From positions 2,666,001 to 2,730,000 of the forward strand of contig CM065304.1 in assembly GCA_033032175.1 (NCBI GenBank): a DNA stretch of 64,000 nt. The letters are read 5' to 3'. The notes under the pieces are model-generated. The model did no database searches. It had not been told where the DNA came from and saw only the letters and a program-made list of their open reading frames with translations. The first letter of the stretch is position 1. Each line of letters begins with the position of its first letter. Positions 11,911 to 21,502 of the stretch are shown in pieces. This DNA is from Saturnia japonica (Eukaryota > Arthropoda > Insecta > Lepidoptera > Saturniidae). A program made the translations under genes and the position numbers.

Positions 11911-13953
11911 GTGGAGTCGGAAGAGGAGAGTGAATCTAGCGACGAAGAGATATCATCTGTGACAGAAGTTTCCACTGACAGTGAGTTCGCTCGCGAGGAG
12001 TGCGCACCAGCACCCATGCCTCCTGCTATACTAGTTACTGAAGTACCAGCTCCACCACCCATACAGGAGTACCCACTAAGCAGAACAAGATCAGCCGGCG
12101 GACTTGCAACGAAACGTGCGCTTGAACTTAAGAGGAAATATCTGCTCGGTGAACCTTCACCTCCCGCTGTACGCAAATCAGACTCGACTTCGCAGATGGA
12201 TACTAAATTCGAAGCTTTCCACACAAATATTACCGAATTTCAAAAATTGCTTCATCCCGCTATCGTTTCAGCAACAACAATCATCCAAAAGCCAGTCGTT
12301 ACCTTCCAAGTGTCCGAGACTGTGAAACCACAACCAATGCCGGATATTATTAAGAATTTATGCAATGATGCCCCAGTTGATCTTCTCACGAAAGGTGATT
12401 CATCTCTTTGCAAAGAGTGGAAGTTGGAACAAACTAATGGTGATAAAAAAGAAGTAGACGTGGAGTCGGATTCTTTATCTGATGATTCGTCGCACACGCA
12501 AACGGCACCAAATCAACCTGTACCAAGGGTCGAGGTTCACGATGAAGGCGGAGAGTTAATACAGTTAGACAGCTTAACCATTATAACAAGTAGTATTGAA
12601 GATAATGAAAAAGTATCCGGGTCAGCGACCGTCACCGACCCCACAGTTGTCGCCGCCGAATCAGAATCATCCGAATCTTGTCGAGATGCTACAACACTGG
12701 CTCTGACTGAAACAGAACTGTCAGATTGGGCTGCTGAAAGTGTCGTGTTAGATGACTGCGGATTTGACGATAAAGAAGAAAGGAAGAGAAGTAATAATCC
12801 AAGACAACTAAGTGGCCCAAAGTTGATACACGATGCGAAGAATGTATCGGCTCTCGCGTCACACGTGTGTGGACGTATAAGCCCATCCGAAGCTGTTGTG
12901 TATTCCAACGCTGTGGATCATTTCGAGTTCGCTGACGAGGGTGAACAAGACCCTACTATTGAGCATTTTGTCACACCAAAAAATCTAGGATATATGGAAT
13001 TGGTAGACGACGATTACGATTATTCACTGAGCAACGATCGATCTATGAACTTTATTGAAAAAAGTTATTCGGAGACCGTTTTGAAGTCCGCTAGCCAAGA
13101 TGTTAGCGTCCATCAAGAGGAGCATATACCCGAAACAATTATTGAACATAATACTAAACTGGTAGCACCTTGTGATATAAAATCACCACAGCCTCCGGTC
13201 GCAGTAGATAACGAAGCAAGTGATAAGTCGACGAATGATAGACTGTCTATTGAAAGTATAAAAAACGAAAGTTCTAATATTGAACTGAAAATAGGAGATT
13301 TAAATTTATCTGAAATATCCCCTTCCCCCGAGAAAGTCGATAAAGTTGAAACTATCGATAACACGTCCCCTCCTTTAATACCTGAATCGCCGAAGACTAA
13401 AATTATGTTTTCGAATTCGTCGTTGCCATTTGCCGGACCTTGCTCTATAAGACAGTACGCACCAGCGATATGCAGATCTGCGAGCGAAACGTTCCAAAAG
13501 CCCAGCCCTCGAAGTACGAATTCGCAGTTCGGGAACACTAAATTTCCGTTAGGTTTTAGTTCAGACTCGATGTCGCCCGTAAGTGCAGTGACGGAGCGCG
13601 ACATGACCGATAAAGTTCAAGAGATAAAAAGGGAGAGAGAAGAGCAGACTGAGCTGGTCAGGCGTTTGGTTTTGGAGAGACTGGGTAACGGGCTAAGGAC
13701 GAGCAAAAAACCGTCGCGACGGACTCGTGTATCGCCAGCCAGTGGAGTCCCGCCTCCCGTACCCCCGCCGCCGACCCTGCCCGCTCCACCACCTCCTCCT
13801 CCTCCTGCTCCTCCACGACCGTCGCCACCGCACATGCCTATACAAGTGACGCCGTCGTTCTCTGATCCTGAGCTTGCGAGGGAAAGACGACGGAAAAGCA
13901 TCATGAAGAGTATATCAAATTATTTAAACAGACGCCTTGGACCTCGGCATAAG
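11911..13953 (+). CDS. Mical: Mical-like giant exon, acidic then proline-rich
   Basis: This 2,043-nt exon (681 residues, phase 0 at both ends) follows TACAG (11906-11910) and ends at AAG|GTACAA. It begins VESEEESESSDEEISSVTEV, followed by STDSEFAREE, the acidic/Ser pattern seen in MICAL linkers. A basic helix follows (ALELKRKYLLGE), then a long low-complexity Ser/Asp/Glu linker. A charged helix (DKVQEIKREREEQTELVRR) precedes a proline-rich stretch at about 13750-13850, a likely SH3-binding region. The exon closes with RKSIMKSISNYLNRRLG. No catalytic domain is present. Reverse-strand ORFs over this exon are shadows. Most of the exon is probably disordered linker. Confidence 0.8.
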
Positions 13954-14832
13954 GTACAACGTATTCAGATTTTTAAAACTAAACAAAACAATCAGTATTG
14001 AAGTATAAATAATTTTGCACTATAAATTGTTAGCCTTTATTTTTTTTTGCAACACTATCCATACAATTATAGACTTTTGACATGAAGTGACTTACAAGTC
14101 TTACAACATTATTCCATCACGTTTAAAAACACTATTATCAAAAATATGTATAATATTGTATGTACATGTTACACCCATTTTCATAGCAATACACAAACAC
14201 AGTCATTTTCAAAATGTTTTCAATTTATAATATACCTAACATTCATTTACATAGGTATATATGTTATTTCTATAACGAGTCATTATATTATAAAATGCAG
14301 TTGTACATAGTGTATAAAAGGTAGTTTAAAAGGGTCTGGTTGAATATTATAACCCTAGGTGCCTGATATCCTCAATTTGACCTTTATGATAATTTAATAA
14401 GCAAATAATTTAAAGACAATAATTTTTAATAAAAAAGAAAAACAACTTCAATGATTTTTAAGAGTTCCCTGATGTATCTTCGAAGTTGAAGGTCCAATGC
14501 CAACAAAATAAAAATGGGACCACCCTTGAGGTGTCCCCCTTTCTAACGAATAAAGAAACATCCCCAAATTGGTTCATTAAAAAAGAAGTTAGAATGGAAC
14601 ATCCATAAAAAAATATACATTCGAACAGAATTTTTTTTTTAAATTTTTAACTGTCTTATTATGTACAGTATGTATGCTATATTGGGATTAAGGTACCCTA
14701 TGGCATCCCACGGAAATACGTGTATGAACAATTTATATTTATAAATATTTTAAACCCATTTACATTTTTGTTTTTCAAAATCACTTGTTGCAATGGACAC
14801 CACCAGTAGATTAACATTAGTTGAATTTTCAG
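13954..14832. other. Mical-like intron with repeat A copy 2
   Basis: AT-rich intron; 14413-14632 is a family A repeat. No other exon is seen before the microexon. Confidence 0.5.
14413..14632 (+). repeat. dispersed repeat family A, copy 2
   Basis: The copy carries AAAGAAAAACAACTTCAATG, ATCTTCGAAGTTGAAGGTC and GAACATCCATAAAAAAATA, matching copies 1, 3 and 4 in order. It lies in the intron between the giant exon and the microexon. The 3' GAAGTCGGTT part is degraded. Confidence 0.7.
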
Positions 14833-14862
14833 TGGGTTTCGGAGCCGGACCTGACGTGGCAC
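14833..14862 (+). CDS. Mical: 30-nt microexon of the Mical-like gene
   Basis: TTTTCAG (14826-14832) precedes exactly 30 nt reading WVSEPDLTWH, followed by a strong GTAAGC donor. Both ends are phase 0, matching the giant exon (ends RRLGPRHK) and the exon at 15613. The joined peptide, RRLGPRHK-WVSEPDLTWH-DSQQ, looks continuous. The microexon can be skipped without changing frame. It is too short for ORF-based detection and was found by reading splice sites. Confidence 0.65.
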
Positions 14863-15612
14863 GTAAGCAAAGCATATCAATATGTCGTGAGTGGCATGCT
14901 ATAACCATCTCTGTTGCACCAATCACTCGCTGAATGTACGTTGTCATTGTCGCGCATTGCTTGTATCACATTTTGTCTTTGTTATTATTTGTAAAAAATC
15001 CTTTATATTAATTCCATGTATTTATAATACGGTAGTATGTAGGCGGGTTGTTTATAATTAGGACGTAATAAATGTTGTTAAAAAGCTATGTACATTTTAA
15101 AATATATTTTTATTATGGGTTTTTATTGCCTTAATGTCATTATATCAGTCTAATACAGTGGCATCTACCTAGATTAGAAATACTCAAAATCAATAGTGGT
15201 ATTGTATCATATTGTATTGTTGATCTCTTATTTAATTAACTCTATCTCGTGTTGGTCGTCACGAGATTAATTACATTGGCTGTCTATTCGTGCTTTATGT
15301 TTATCAAAAACTATAAATCGTAACTTGAATGTTGATGTTACGCATCTCAACGTGCATGACGAATTGAAGCTTCGTTTAAACCCGAACCTAGATAGTGGAC
15401 GCACATCAAGGCAGGAAATAGATTATTTAATTGAAAGAAATGTTTTGTTTGCCTGTGCACCGCTATCTGAGTTTTGGATTTATACAAATGTATATCCGCA
15501 TGACTCGTAATTAGATATTTTTTATTCGTTGAGAATTAATTCGATACGAATATTTCTCTTATCCATAGACGTCAATATTAATATGAAACTTGAATGCGTG
15601 TTTGGCGTATAG

Positions 15613-15742
15613 GATTCGCAACAGAGGATCACGAACTCTCACAAGTCTACGGGAGCCCTGCAGGAAGCCCCGCCAGTACCTCCGCCGCCCGTACATTACA
15701 GTCCCCCGGAAGTTCTTCGAACTGAACTACCAAGGGAACCTG
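15613..15742 (+). CDS. Mical: Mical-like exon, proline-rich linker
   Basis: The exon follows GTATAG (15607-15612) and begins DSQQRITNSHKSTGALQEAP, continuing to PVPPPPVHYSPPEVLRTE. It ends PREP plus one base at a perfect GTAAGT donor. Length is 130 nt (43 codons plus one base). It links the basic segment of the giant exon to the C-terminal helical region. The proline pattern suggests a flexible or SH3-binding linker; the exact role is not known. Confidence 0.72.
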
Positions 15743-17211
15743 GTAAGTGACGATCAAGAACTATGTGTAATATTACATGGCACATTATTATCCATTAGAA
15801 CGAAATATTAACCTATTTTAAGATTATTTCAACATACTAAAATCCTAAGACGTTACCTTATTTTCCGTTTGTATTTGATTAATTGGAAATTTATCTACGG
15901 TGCAACGGAATAGGTACATACTGAATGTCGTTCACTCATTTTTGTTATGATTCTAAACTTGGCTAAACTACAAAAAGGTGTGTAATAGCAGTATAAATGA
16001 AAAAAAAAACAGATCATTGGCTGAAGTAATTTAGAATCAGCGATAAGGTTTTTATTTTTGACTCGTTTCTTCCATGTTTACATACAAGTAATTAGATTCT
16101 AAAGAGGATATAAACACGAATCTCGTGTTCTATTTGGTCTTTCACTCTTTCTTTTTTTTTCTCACCTTTAAAATGATCGCGTAAGAGTAGTTACAAATAT
16201 GTGTCTATAGTTACTAACTACGCGATAATATTCTGTTATTATTTGCCTATGCGGACTAACAATTAATATTACATGGAACATCGTATCATAAGTGCAATTT
16301 AAAACAAGCTTTTCATGTTGGAACATCGAATACTGCAATCGATAAAGCACTATATGAATGAGTTCATGCACTTTAATTTTGCTTGTCGACAGTAACTGCT
16401 TCTATTTGTTAACTTCGCAACTGTTTTATTAATATATAATAAACTGGAGGCGTTATATTTTCGAAATATCGGAACACTCGTCTCCGTTAATAATCTAGTA
16501 AATATGAATTTATCACCTTGAGGGGGACCGTAGCTTGTTATCCTATTAACAGCTAAGTTATCGCGTTACAAAATATCATTGTTATAACATTTTAACCATA
16601 TCCGACTACTTGAGAACAGCTAACATTTAGTTAAATGTTTAGTAAATATATATTTAAATTTTATATATTCATGCTCAATATGTTTGTATAGTACGCAGTA
16701 TTGGTACATATATCACAGTTCACTTGTCTACGGTTATAACTTTAAATTAGTTTTAATTTTTACTTTTATTACAGCTTTAATACATAATAAAGCAGAAAAT
16801 TTTAATCAAATTTCCTCTATGTTTATATTCAGTTTCAGTTTTTTGTAAATTTTATTAACAACTTATCACACCCGATTTTTGTTTTTAAACAAATCTCGAT
16901 AACCGTCGAATTTATCGATTGCATGCAATATTTTAGAAATGTGGTACTATATAATGAAAATTTAGCCAAAGATTTGTTAGTAGTTCGATTACATTAATTT
17001 GGAAAAGTGTATTATTCTAATCCAGAAATAAATATCCCTATATACCTTATAAATATATAATGAGCATTGATATTAATTTAGTGATTTGAAATTTCTATGA
17101 CCTCATAAGTTTTGAGAATTTATCCTTAGCGATAAAAAGTTAAGCCAACTCTTGTAGTCGGGTATCAATCATGTCAGTACCATATCGAAGCACATTAACG
17201 GGTAACAGCAG
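15743..17211. other. Mical-like intron, nothing recognised
   Basis: AT-rich intron. I see no exon, repeat family or element with terminal inverted repeats. The right end is the NAGNAG acceptor at 17206-17211. Confidence 0.5.
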
Positions 17212-17385
17212 GGCCGAGTGGAGATGGGCCGTGCGACGTGGATGAACGTGACGCCATGCAGCTGTGGTTCGAGGCACGGTGGGCGCGACTTCTGGCCCAA
17301 CGGAGGTTGCGAGACGAGCATCCCGAGGAGGCTTCCTCGCGACGTCTCGCCCGCCTCGAACGGCGCCTGTCCCGCCCTCTCTCCG
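17212..17385 (+). CDS. Mical: Mical-like exon, first visible part of bMERB-like helical domain
   Basis: The GC-rich exon reads GPSGDGPCDVDERDAMQLWF, then EARWARLLAQRRLRDEHP and RRLARLERRLSRPLS. This matches the bMERB pattern D..LL.EWF.L...R..L.RR..EL followed by an LE..L helix (family knowledge; binds Rab GTPases in MICALs). The acceptor is a tandem NAGNAG (CAGCAG, 17206-17211), so the exon can start at 17209 or 17212, both in frame, adding or omitting one Ala. The donor is G|GTAACA, leaving phase 1. Overlapping ORFs in other frames are shadows. Confidence 0.75.
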
Positions 17386-18084
17386 GTAACAAGCACTTCG
17401 ATATTAACAACAATAATTTTATTGGAGTTATAATTATTTTAGTGCGCCTAATAGAGAGGGTAAAATTGAGAGCTATGCGACGTAAGTGCATCGTGAAGGA
17501 GATAACCATCAACGATAACAAAGTGGATTTATTTATTTTTATTTATTGATGTAGAAAATAAAAATCATTGATAGTTTAACTTTATCATATTGTTCGCACG
17601 CGGTGTAAAAGTTTCTGGGAGTGGTTTTAGTTCTGTTAGGTCAAATAAATAAAACTTCTTACGTGAGTACATACATATTGTTTTTTTGGAGTTTATTCCT
17701 TAAGAATCGATTTTTCATGAGTGAAATTTATAAAAGCGTTACATTTTTCTGTGCAACGTACCTTGCTTTTATATAAATCATTAACCACTCAATCAATCGG
17801 TTGGTCGGGCCAGCCATTCAATCAGTCAACCGACCACCTCTTTGCCTATTGCATATTCAAAGACAATCGTACTTAATAAGTAAACTCCAATATTGCGGCG
17901 TACCTGCAACACATTGTATGGTGATTTTACGGGGGGCTAGATTTTTTTTTAAATTCACTTCGAAAGTAAGGCGCGGTATCACACAACGCTTATTCATTGG
18001 TTGCTGTCAAATAACCATTAACTTGCAATCATCACCTGCACGCTTCGCTTAGGTGATGATTTTTAATCTGTATATCGTTTTCGT

Positions 18085-18529
18085 TTTCGTATGCTTATTG
18101 TGGGTGTTCCTTAAAGGATAGATGTATACTCTCCCGGACAGTTTTGTAGGTCTTTTTAATGCATATGATTATGTAGTACATTAATTTGCTATATCTCTTA
18201 TGGTTTACTCAACGTATGCCATTTAAGCACCCGAATTGATTCACTATGTTCAGTTTTTTTTATTTGAGTGGAACCCTAATTCTTTTCTAAAATAAAAGTA
18301 GCCTAAGTTACTCCCTATGTCTTCAGCTATCTATCAGTGAAAGTCCCGTCAAAATCGGTCCAACCGTTTCGGAGATCACCCGGAACAAACAGACATACAG
18401 ACAGGCAAAAAGTTTAAAAATGGGTGTTTTGTTATAGGTATCGTATATACTTTCATATATATGCATTTAGTAAAAAGATGTTATTTTTACATTACAAACA
18501 GACACTTCAATTTTATTAATTGTATAGAT
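18085..18529 (+). repeat. CTAGCTGTG dispersed repeat, copy 2 (5' truncated)
   Basis: It lacks the CTAGCTGTG head but carries TTATTGTGGGTGTTCCTTAA, GTGAAAGTCCCGTCAAAATC, GGTCCAACCGTTTCGGAGAT and the tail CACTTCAATTTTATTAATTG, TATAGAT. It ends about 35 nt before the acceptor of the exon at 18566. Upstream, ATCACCTGCACGCTTCGCTT at 18030 precedes AGGTGATGAT, a short inverted repeat. Confidence 0.75.
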
Positions 18530-18565
18530 TTCATTTCATAAGGAAAAAATACTCTTGTTTTACAG

Positions 18566-18650
18566 CTGAGCAGCAAGCTGCGACAGTGGCAGAGTTAGTG
18601 CAAGTGTCGGCGCAGAGAGACGCTCATTTAGCTCTGATGGCAGCTGATAG
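18566..18650 (+). CDS. Mical: Mical-like exon, last bMERB-like helix
   Basis: TTTTACAG (18558-18565) precedes 85 nt. The first two bases complete a codon, then the frame reads EQQAATVAELVQVSAQRDAH and LALMAAD, leaving two bases before a GTGAGA donor. The pattern EL..V..RD..L.L...R corresponds to the final helix of bMERB domains, where MICALs have a similar run of residues. The exon sits immediately downstream of a copy of the CTAGCTGTG dispersed repeat that ends about 35 nt before it. Confidence 0.75.
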
Positions 18651-19203
18651 GTGAGACAGTTATGTAATACTTACTAATCTAGTTTTGAATTTCTGTTAAC
18701 TTGTATACAAAGCTATTAAGGAAGTAGCTGTGCATCCATGTTAAATTTATTCAAGCAACTCTCCACGGCGCCGCGCGCCTCCTACACACCTGATTAGTCG
18801 ATCGTTGTTTTCGAGGCCCGTACTTGCCTTGAGCATGTCTGATTGTTTGACATTCATAGTTACTGCTCCGCTCCTTAGAGTCACAGCGTTAAGTATTATA
18901 GCCTATATAACCTTTATCAATAAGTAGACTATAGAATACAAAAAGAATGCTTCACATCTGACCGGCCCCCTTATTACGTATTTTACAATAGCAAAGCGTT
19001 AGCAGAAATCGCTAAATATTTGCTTCGAAATGGGAAAATCAGATTGTTTTTGGAACATTATTTATTTATTATTATTGGTGTTACATAATATGAATACGTA
19101 ATATGGGGGCGATACTTCCAGAGATTAACGCGTTCAAACAAACAAACAAGAACATTTTTTAGCATTTTTATATTATATTATTTTTTTGGTATAACTACTA
19201 GTA

Positions 19204-20242
19204 GGTCCTTACATATCAAATTGACGTTTTGTACGGGAGGAATATAAAGTCAATTTTTTTTTGTAAAATATATTTAATTAATCAAAGTATGCACCGATGT
19301 TATCTATGCACTTTGCCATCTCATAGGTAGTTCATTGATCCCTTTACTAAAATAACCATGGGGACGGGAATCAATAAACTCTTTGAAGGTCATCTAACTT
19401 AGTGGTTGTTTGTTGTGCAGTGTGTGTGGTCTTGCGTTGTCGTGAAGCAGCAGTGGCCTAGAGCCATTGACCAATCTCGGTTGTTTAGCAGCTAGTTCTT
19501 CCTTCATAGTTTGCAGTTGCTGACAATAGATATCTGCCGTAGTCGTTTGGCCAGATTTTAGAAAGCTGTAGTGAACGACACCGGCCCTAGTCCACCAAAC
19601 ACTCACAAGTGACTTTTCCTCAGTCAATTTTCGTTTAGGGCAGGATTTGGCTGGGTCTCCAGGGTCTAGCCATTGCGACGAGCGCTTCCGATTATCGTAC
19701 AGTATCAACTGTTCATCACAAGTAATGATTCGATTTAAAATTCCTTCATTATTGTGTCGGTTGAGCAAAGTAACACAGCAGTCGACGCGTGTTTGCAAGT
19801 TCGATTCACTCAATTCATGAGGTACCCATCGTTCAAGTGTTCTACTTTCCCCGATTTGCTTCAAGTGGGTTAATACAGTTTTATCACTTACCCCGAAACC
19901 TGCAGCTATCTATGAAGTGCTTTGTGATGGATGCGCTTCCACAATAGCCTTTAATTCTTCATTTTCCACTTTGGTCTCTGGCTGTCCACGGGGTTGGTTC
20001 TGAAGGTCGAAATTTCCAGAACGAAAACGCGGAAACGAAAACGAGTGTTTTCCATTGTGCGGTAATAAGCGTCGCCAAAGAAAAAAATAAGGAGGAAAGA
20101 ACAAATGAATGACTGTTTTTAAAACTCAAATGTACCAGCTAAATGAATTTATAAATTTGTATTTGGAATTCTTAAACAAAGAGGAAATATTTCAGATCAA
20201 AGTGGTCAGTACGACTAAACGCTAATTTCATATGTAATGACC
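19204..20242 (-). mobile_element. mariner element with internal deletion
   Basis: Terminal inverted repeats are GGTCCTTACATATCAAATTG (left) and GGTCATTACATATGAAATTA (right, reverse complement), each preceded by TA. Length is 1,039 bp. The minus strand encodes a mariner transposase with RWVPHELSESNLQTRVDCC, ITCDEQLILYDNRKRSSQWL and LLHDNARPHT. The region with the third catalytic Asp is missing: the sequence jumps to FKEFIDSR. The element is therefore dead. Overall it resembles the mellifera-type mariners. Confidence 0.82.
19394..20057 (-). pseudogene. mariner transposase pseudogene
   Basis: The N-terminal part (about 20057-19910) reads FPRFRSGNFDLQNQPRGQPE and ELKAIVEAHPSQST, then a stop. The main open part (19864-19394) carries the first two catalytic Asp (TCDEQ, HDNARPH). 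The third Asp segment (SPDL..SDYH type) is deleted. Stops and the deletion make it non-functional. Confidence 0.8.
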
Positions 20243-20386
20243 TAATATTTTAACTTACGATTAGATTTCTATCCAGCTAAATTTGTTTAATAAAGTGTAT
20301 ATTAAATATAATAATTCTCTATTACTCAAGTGATATTTATTTTTCATATAATATGATGGTTTAATAAAAAACGTTCCTATTTACAG

Positions 20387-20423
20387 AAGACGTGGTGCAG
20401 GTGGCAACACCGTCGGCGATTAA
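20387..20423 (+). CDS. Mical: Mical-like terminal exon with stop codon
   Basis: TTTACAG (20380-20386) opens the last coding exon. One base completes an Arg codon, then RRGAGGNTVGD and TAA at 20421-20423. The phase fits the donor at 18650. The resulting protein ends ALMAADRRRGAGGNTVGD, a short basic/Gly tail right after the helical domain, as expected for a MICAL C-terminus. A decayed mariner occupies the preceding intron (19204-20242). Confidence 0.7.
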
Positions 20424-20660
20424 CATGACGTCGGTTTGAAGCTGATGATGTTTACGGGGAATTTAGTGAATAACCCTACGTTAAATTCACCCCGCTCAGT
20501 TTAAACCAATGCAATTTAATTTTAAGTATAATTCCGCGTTTGTTTCATATATATAAATTAATTTTTTTCTTAGGAGCAGAACTTCTATCATACTACATTT
20601 ATTTTAGAAATCAATAGACAGCCGGAATGTAATCACAAAAAAATATAAAATGTAGTCGAA

Positions 20661-20694
20661 AATAAACCTTGTGGTATAAACATCGTTCAATAAA
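20661..20694 (+). terminator. polyadenylation signals of the Mical-like gene
   Basis: Two AATAAA hexamers, at 20661-20666 and 20689-20694, lie about 240-270 nt after the stop codon at 20421-20423. A 3' UTR of roughly 290 nt is implied. AT-rich DNA yields AATAAA often by chance, so this is moderate support. Confidence 0.5.
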
Positions 20695-21478
20695 TTTTGG
20701 TTGTGTAATAATATTGACTTCTAGTTTTATATTAATAAGATCGAAAAAAATTTATGCTGTTCTTCGTGTCATACGAAACAGGAATAATAGCGCATGACGT
20801 CATTCGTATGTAAGCGAACATTACTTAATTGCTGCGTTGAACTGATATCTGTCGATTCTTTATATTTTTTTTAGAACTGAGTACACTCTTAGCCTTAGGG
20901 GCCCTGAAGCCACTGCGGCTTTTACAGCTTCACCGAACTTGTCGCTTTCTATATAATATTCTCCATTAATTTTGTACTGAATACCACGTATGACGTCACG
21001 CGTTCTGTGGTACCGTTTGCGCTTATAATGCGTTATTTATGTGAAATTATATTTTTCCTAGGTTTATAAATCCATAATGGTTAGTAATATCAATGCTTTT
21101 GGAAAGTTGTCCGGTTGCCTATTATTTCTGTCACTAACCTGTAAAAGAACTAATTCAAGTCTGACCAAAATGTGTTTTTTTTTATTGATCGTTCGTGATC
21201 ATAGGTCCGTTTGTCGAATGACTAATTTCTTTTTAGTTTTTATGCACAATGTAAGACTTGATTTAAGTTTTTAGAATGCGGTAAATAAAGTTCCATAGTA
21301 TAAAACAATATACAATTTTTTGGTTATAAAATAATTTGACCTTGGCAATACAAATGTGAAAATTGTCATTGTTTGATATATCGACTTGATACTGCTTTGC
21401 AACAATGCAGTACTGGATATACAATGGTGTAGCTAAGTGGTTCGTAGCACGGGAACAAAGACTAGGGTTTAGGAGTGC

Positions 21479-21502
21479 GGGGGGAGGGGGGGAGGGGGGG
21501 GG
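21479..21502 (+). repeat. G-rich tract
   Basis: Twenty-four nt of G interrupted only by two A (GGGGGGAGGGGGGGAGGGGG and on). It contains more than four G-runs of three or longer, so a G-quadruplex is possible. It stands out in AT-rich DNA. Confidence 0.85.

Larger units (their letters stand above)
18651..20386. other. last intron of the Mical-like gene
   Basis: Contains a decayed mariner (19204-20242). The 18.75-18.90 kb part is moderately GC-rich (CCACGGCGCCGCGCGCCTCC) but no exon phase fits and no domain is visible. Confidence 0.45.
431..20423 (+). other. Mical: Mical-like gene, 3' half (gene span)
   Basis: Eight coding exons join in frame: 431-594, 2916-3022, 11911-13953, 14833-14862, 15613-15742, 17212-17385, 18566-18650 and 20387-20423. 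Their phases match at every junction (1, 0, 0, 0, 1, 1, 2). The encoded C-terminal half is acidic and Ser-rich, then proline-rich, and ends in an alpha-helical segment. That segment has the spacing of the bMERB (DUF3585) domain of MICAL proteins: W-F..L...R..L..R, then an LE..L helix, then a T..EL..V..RD helix. MICALs are flavoprotein monooxygenases that oxidise actin filaments; the Drosophila C-terminus binds PlexinA (established knowledge). The FAD, CH and LIM regions are not in the window and should lie to the left. Identity rests on remembered family features, so another bMERB protein is possible. Confidence 0.7.

Noticed and set aside
13113..13904. Minus-strand ORFs inside the giant exon
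   Set aside because: They are shadows of the plus-strand coding exon; Gly-rich runs are the complement of proline codons.
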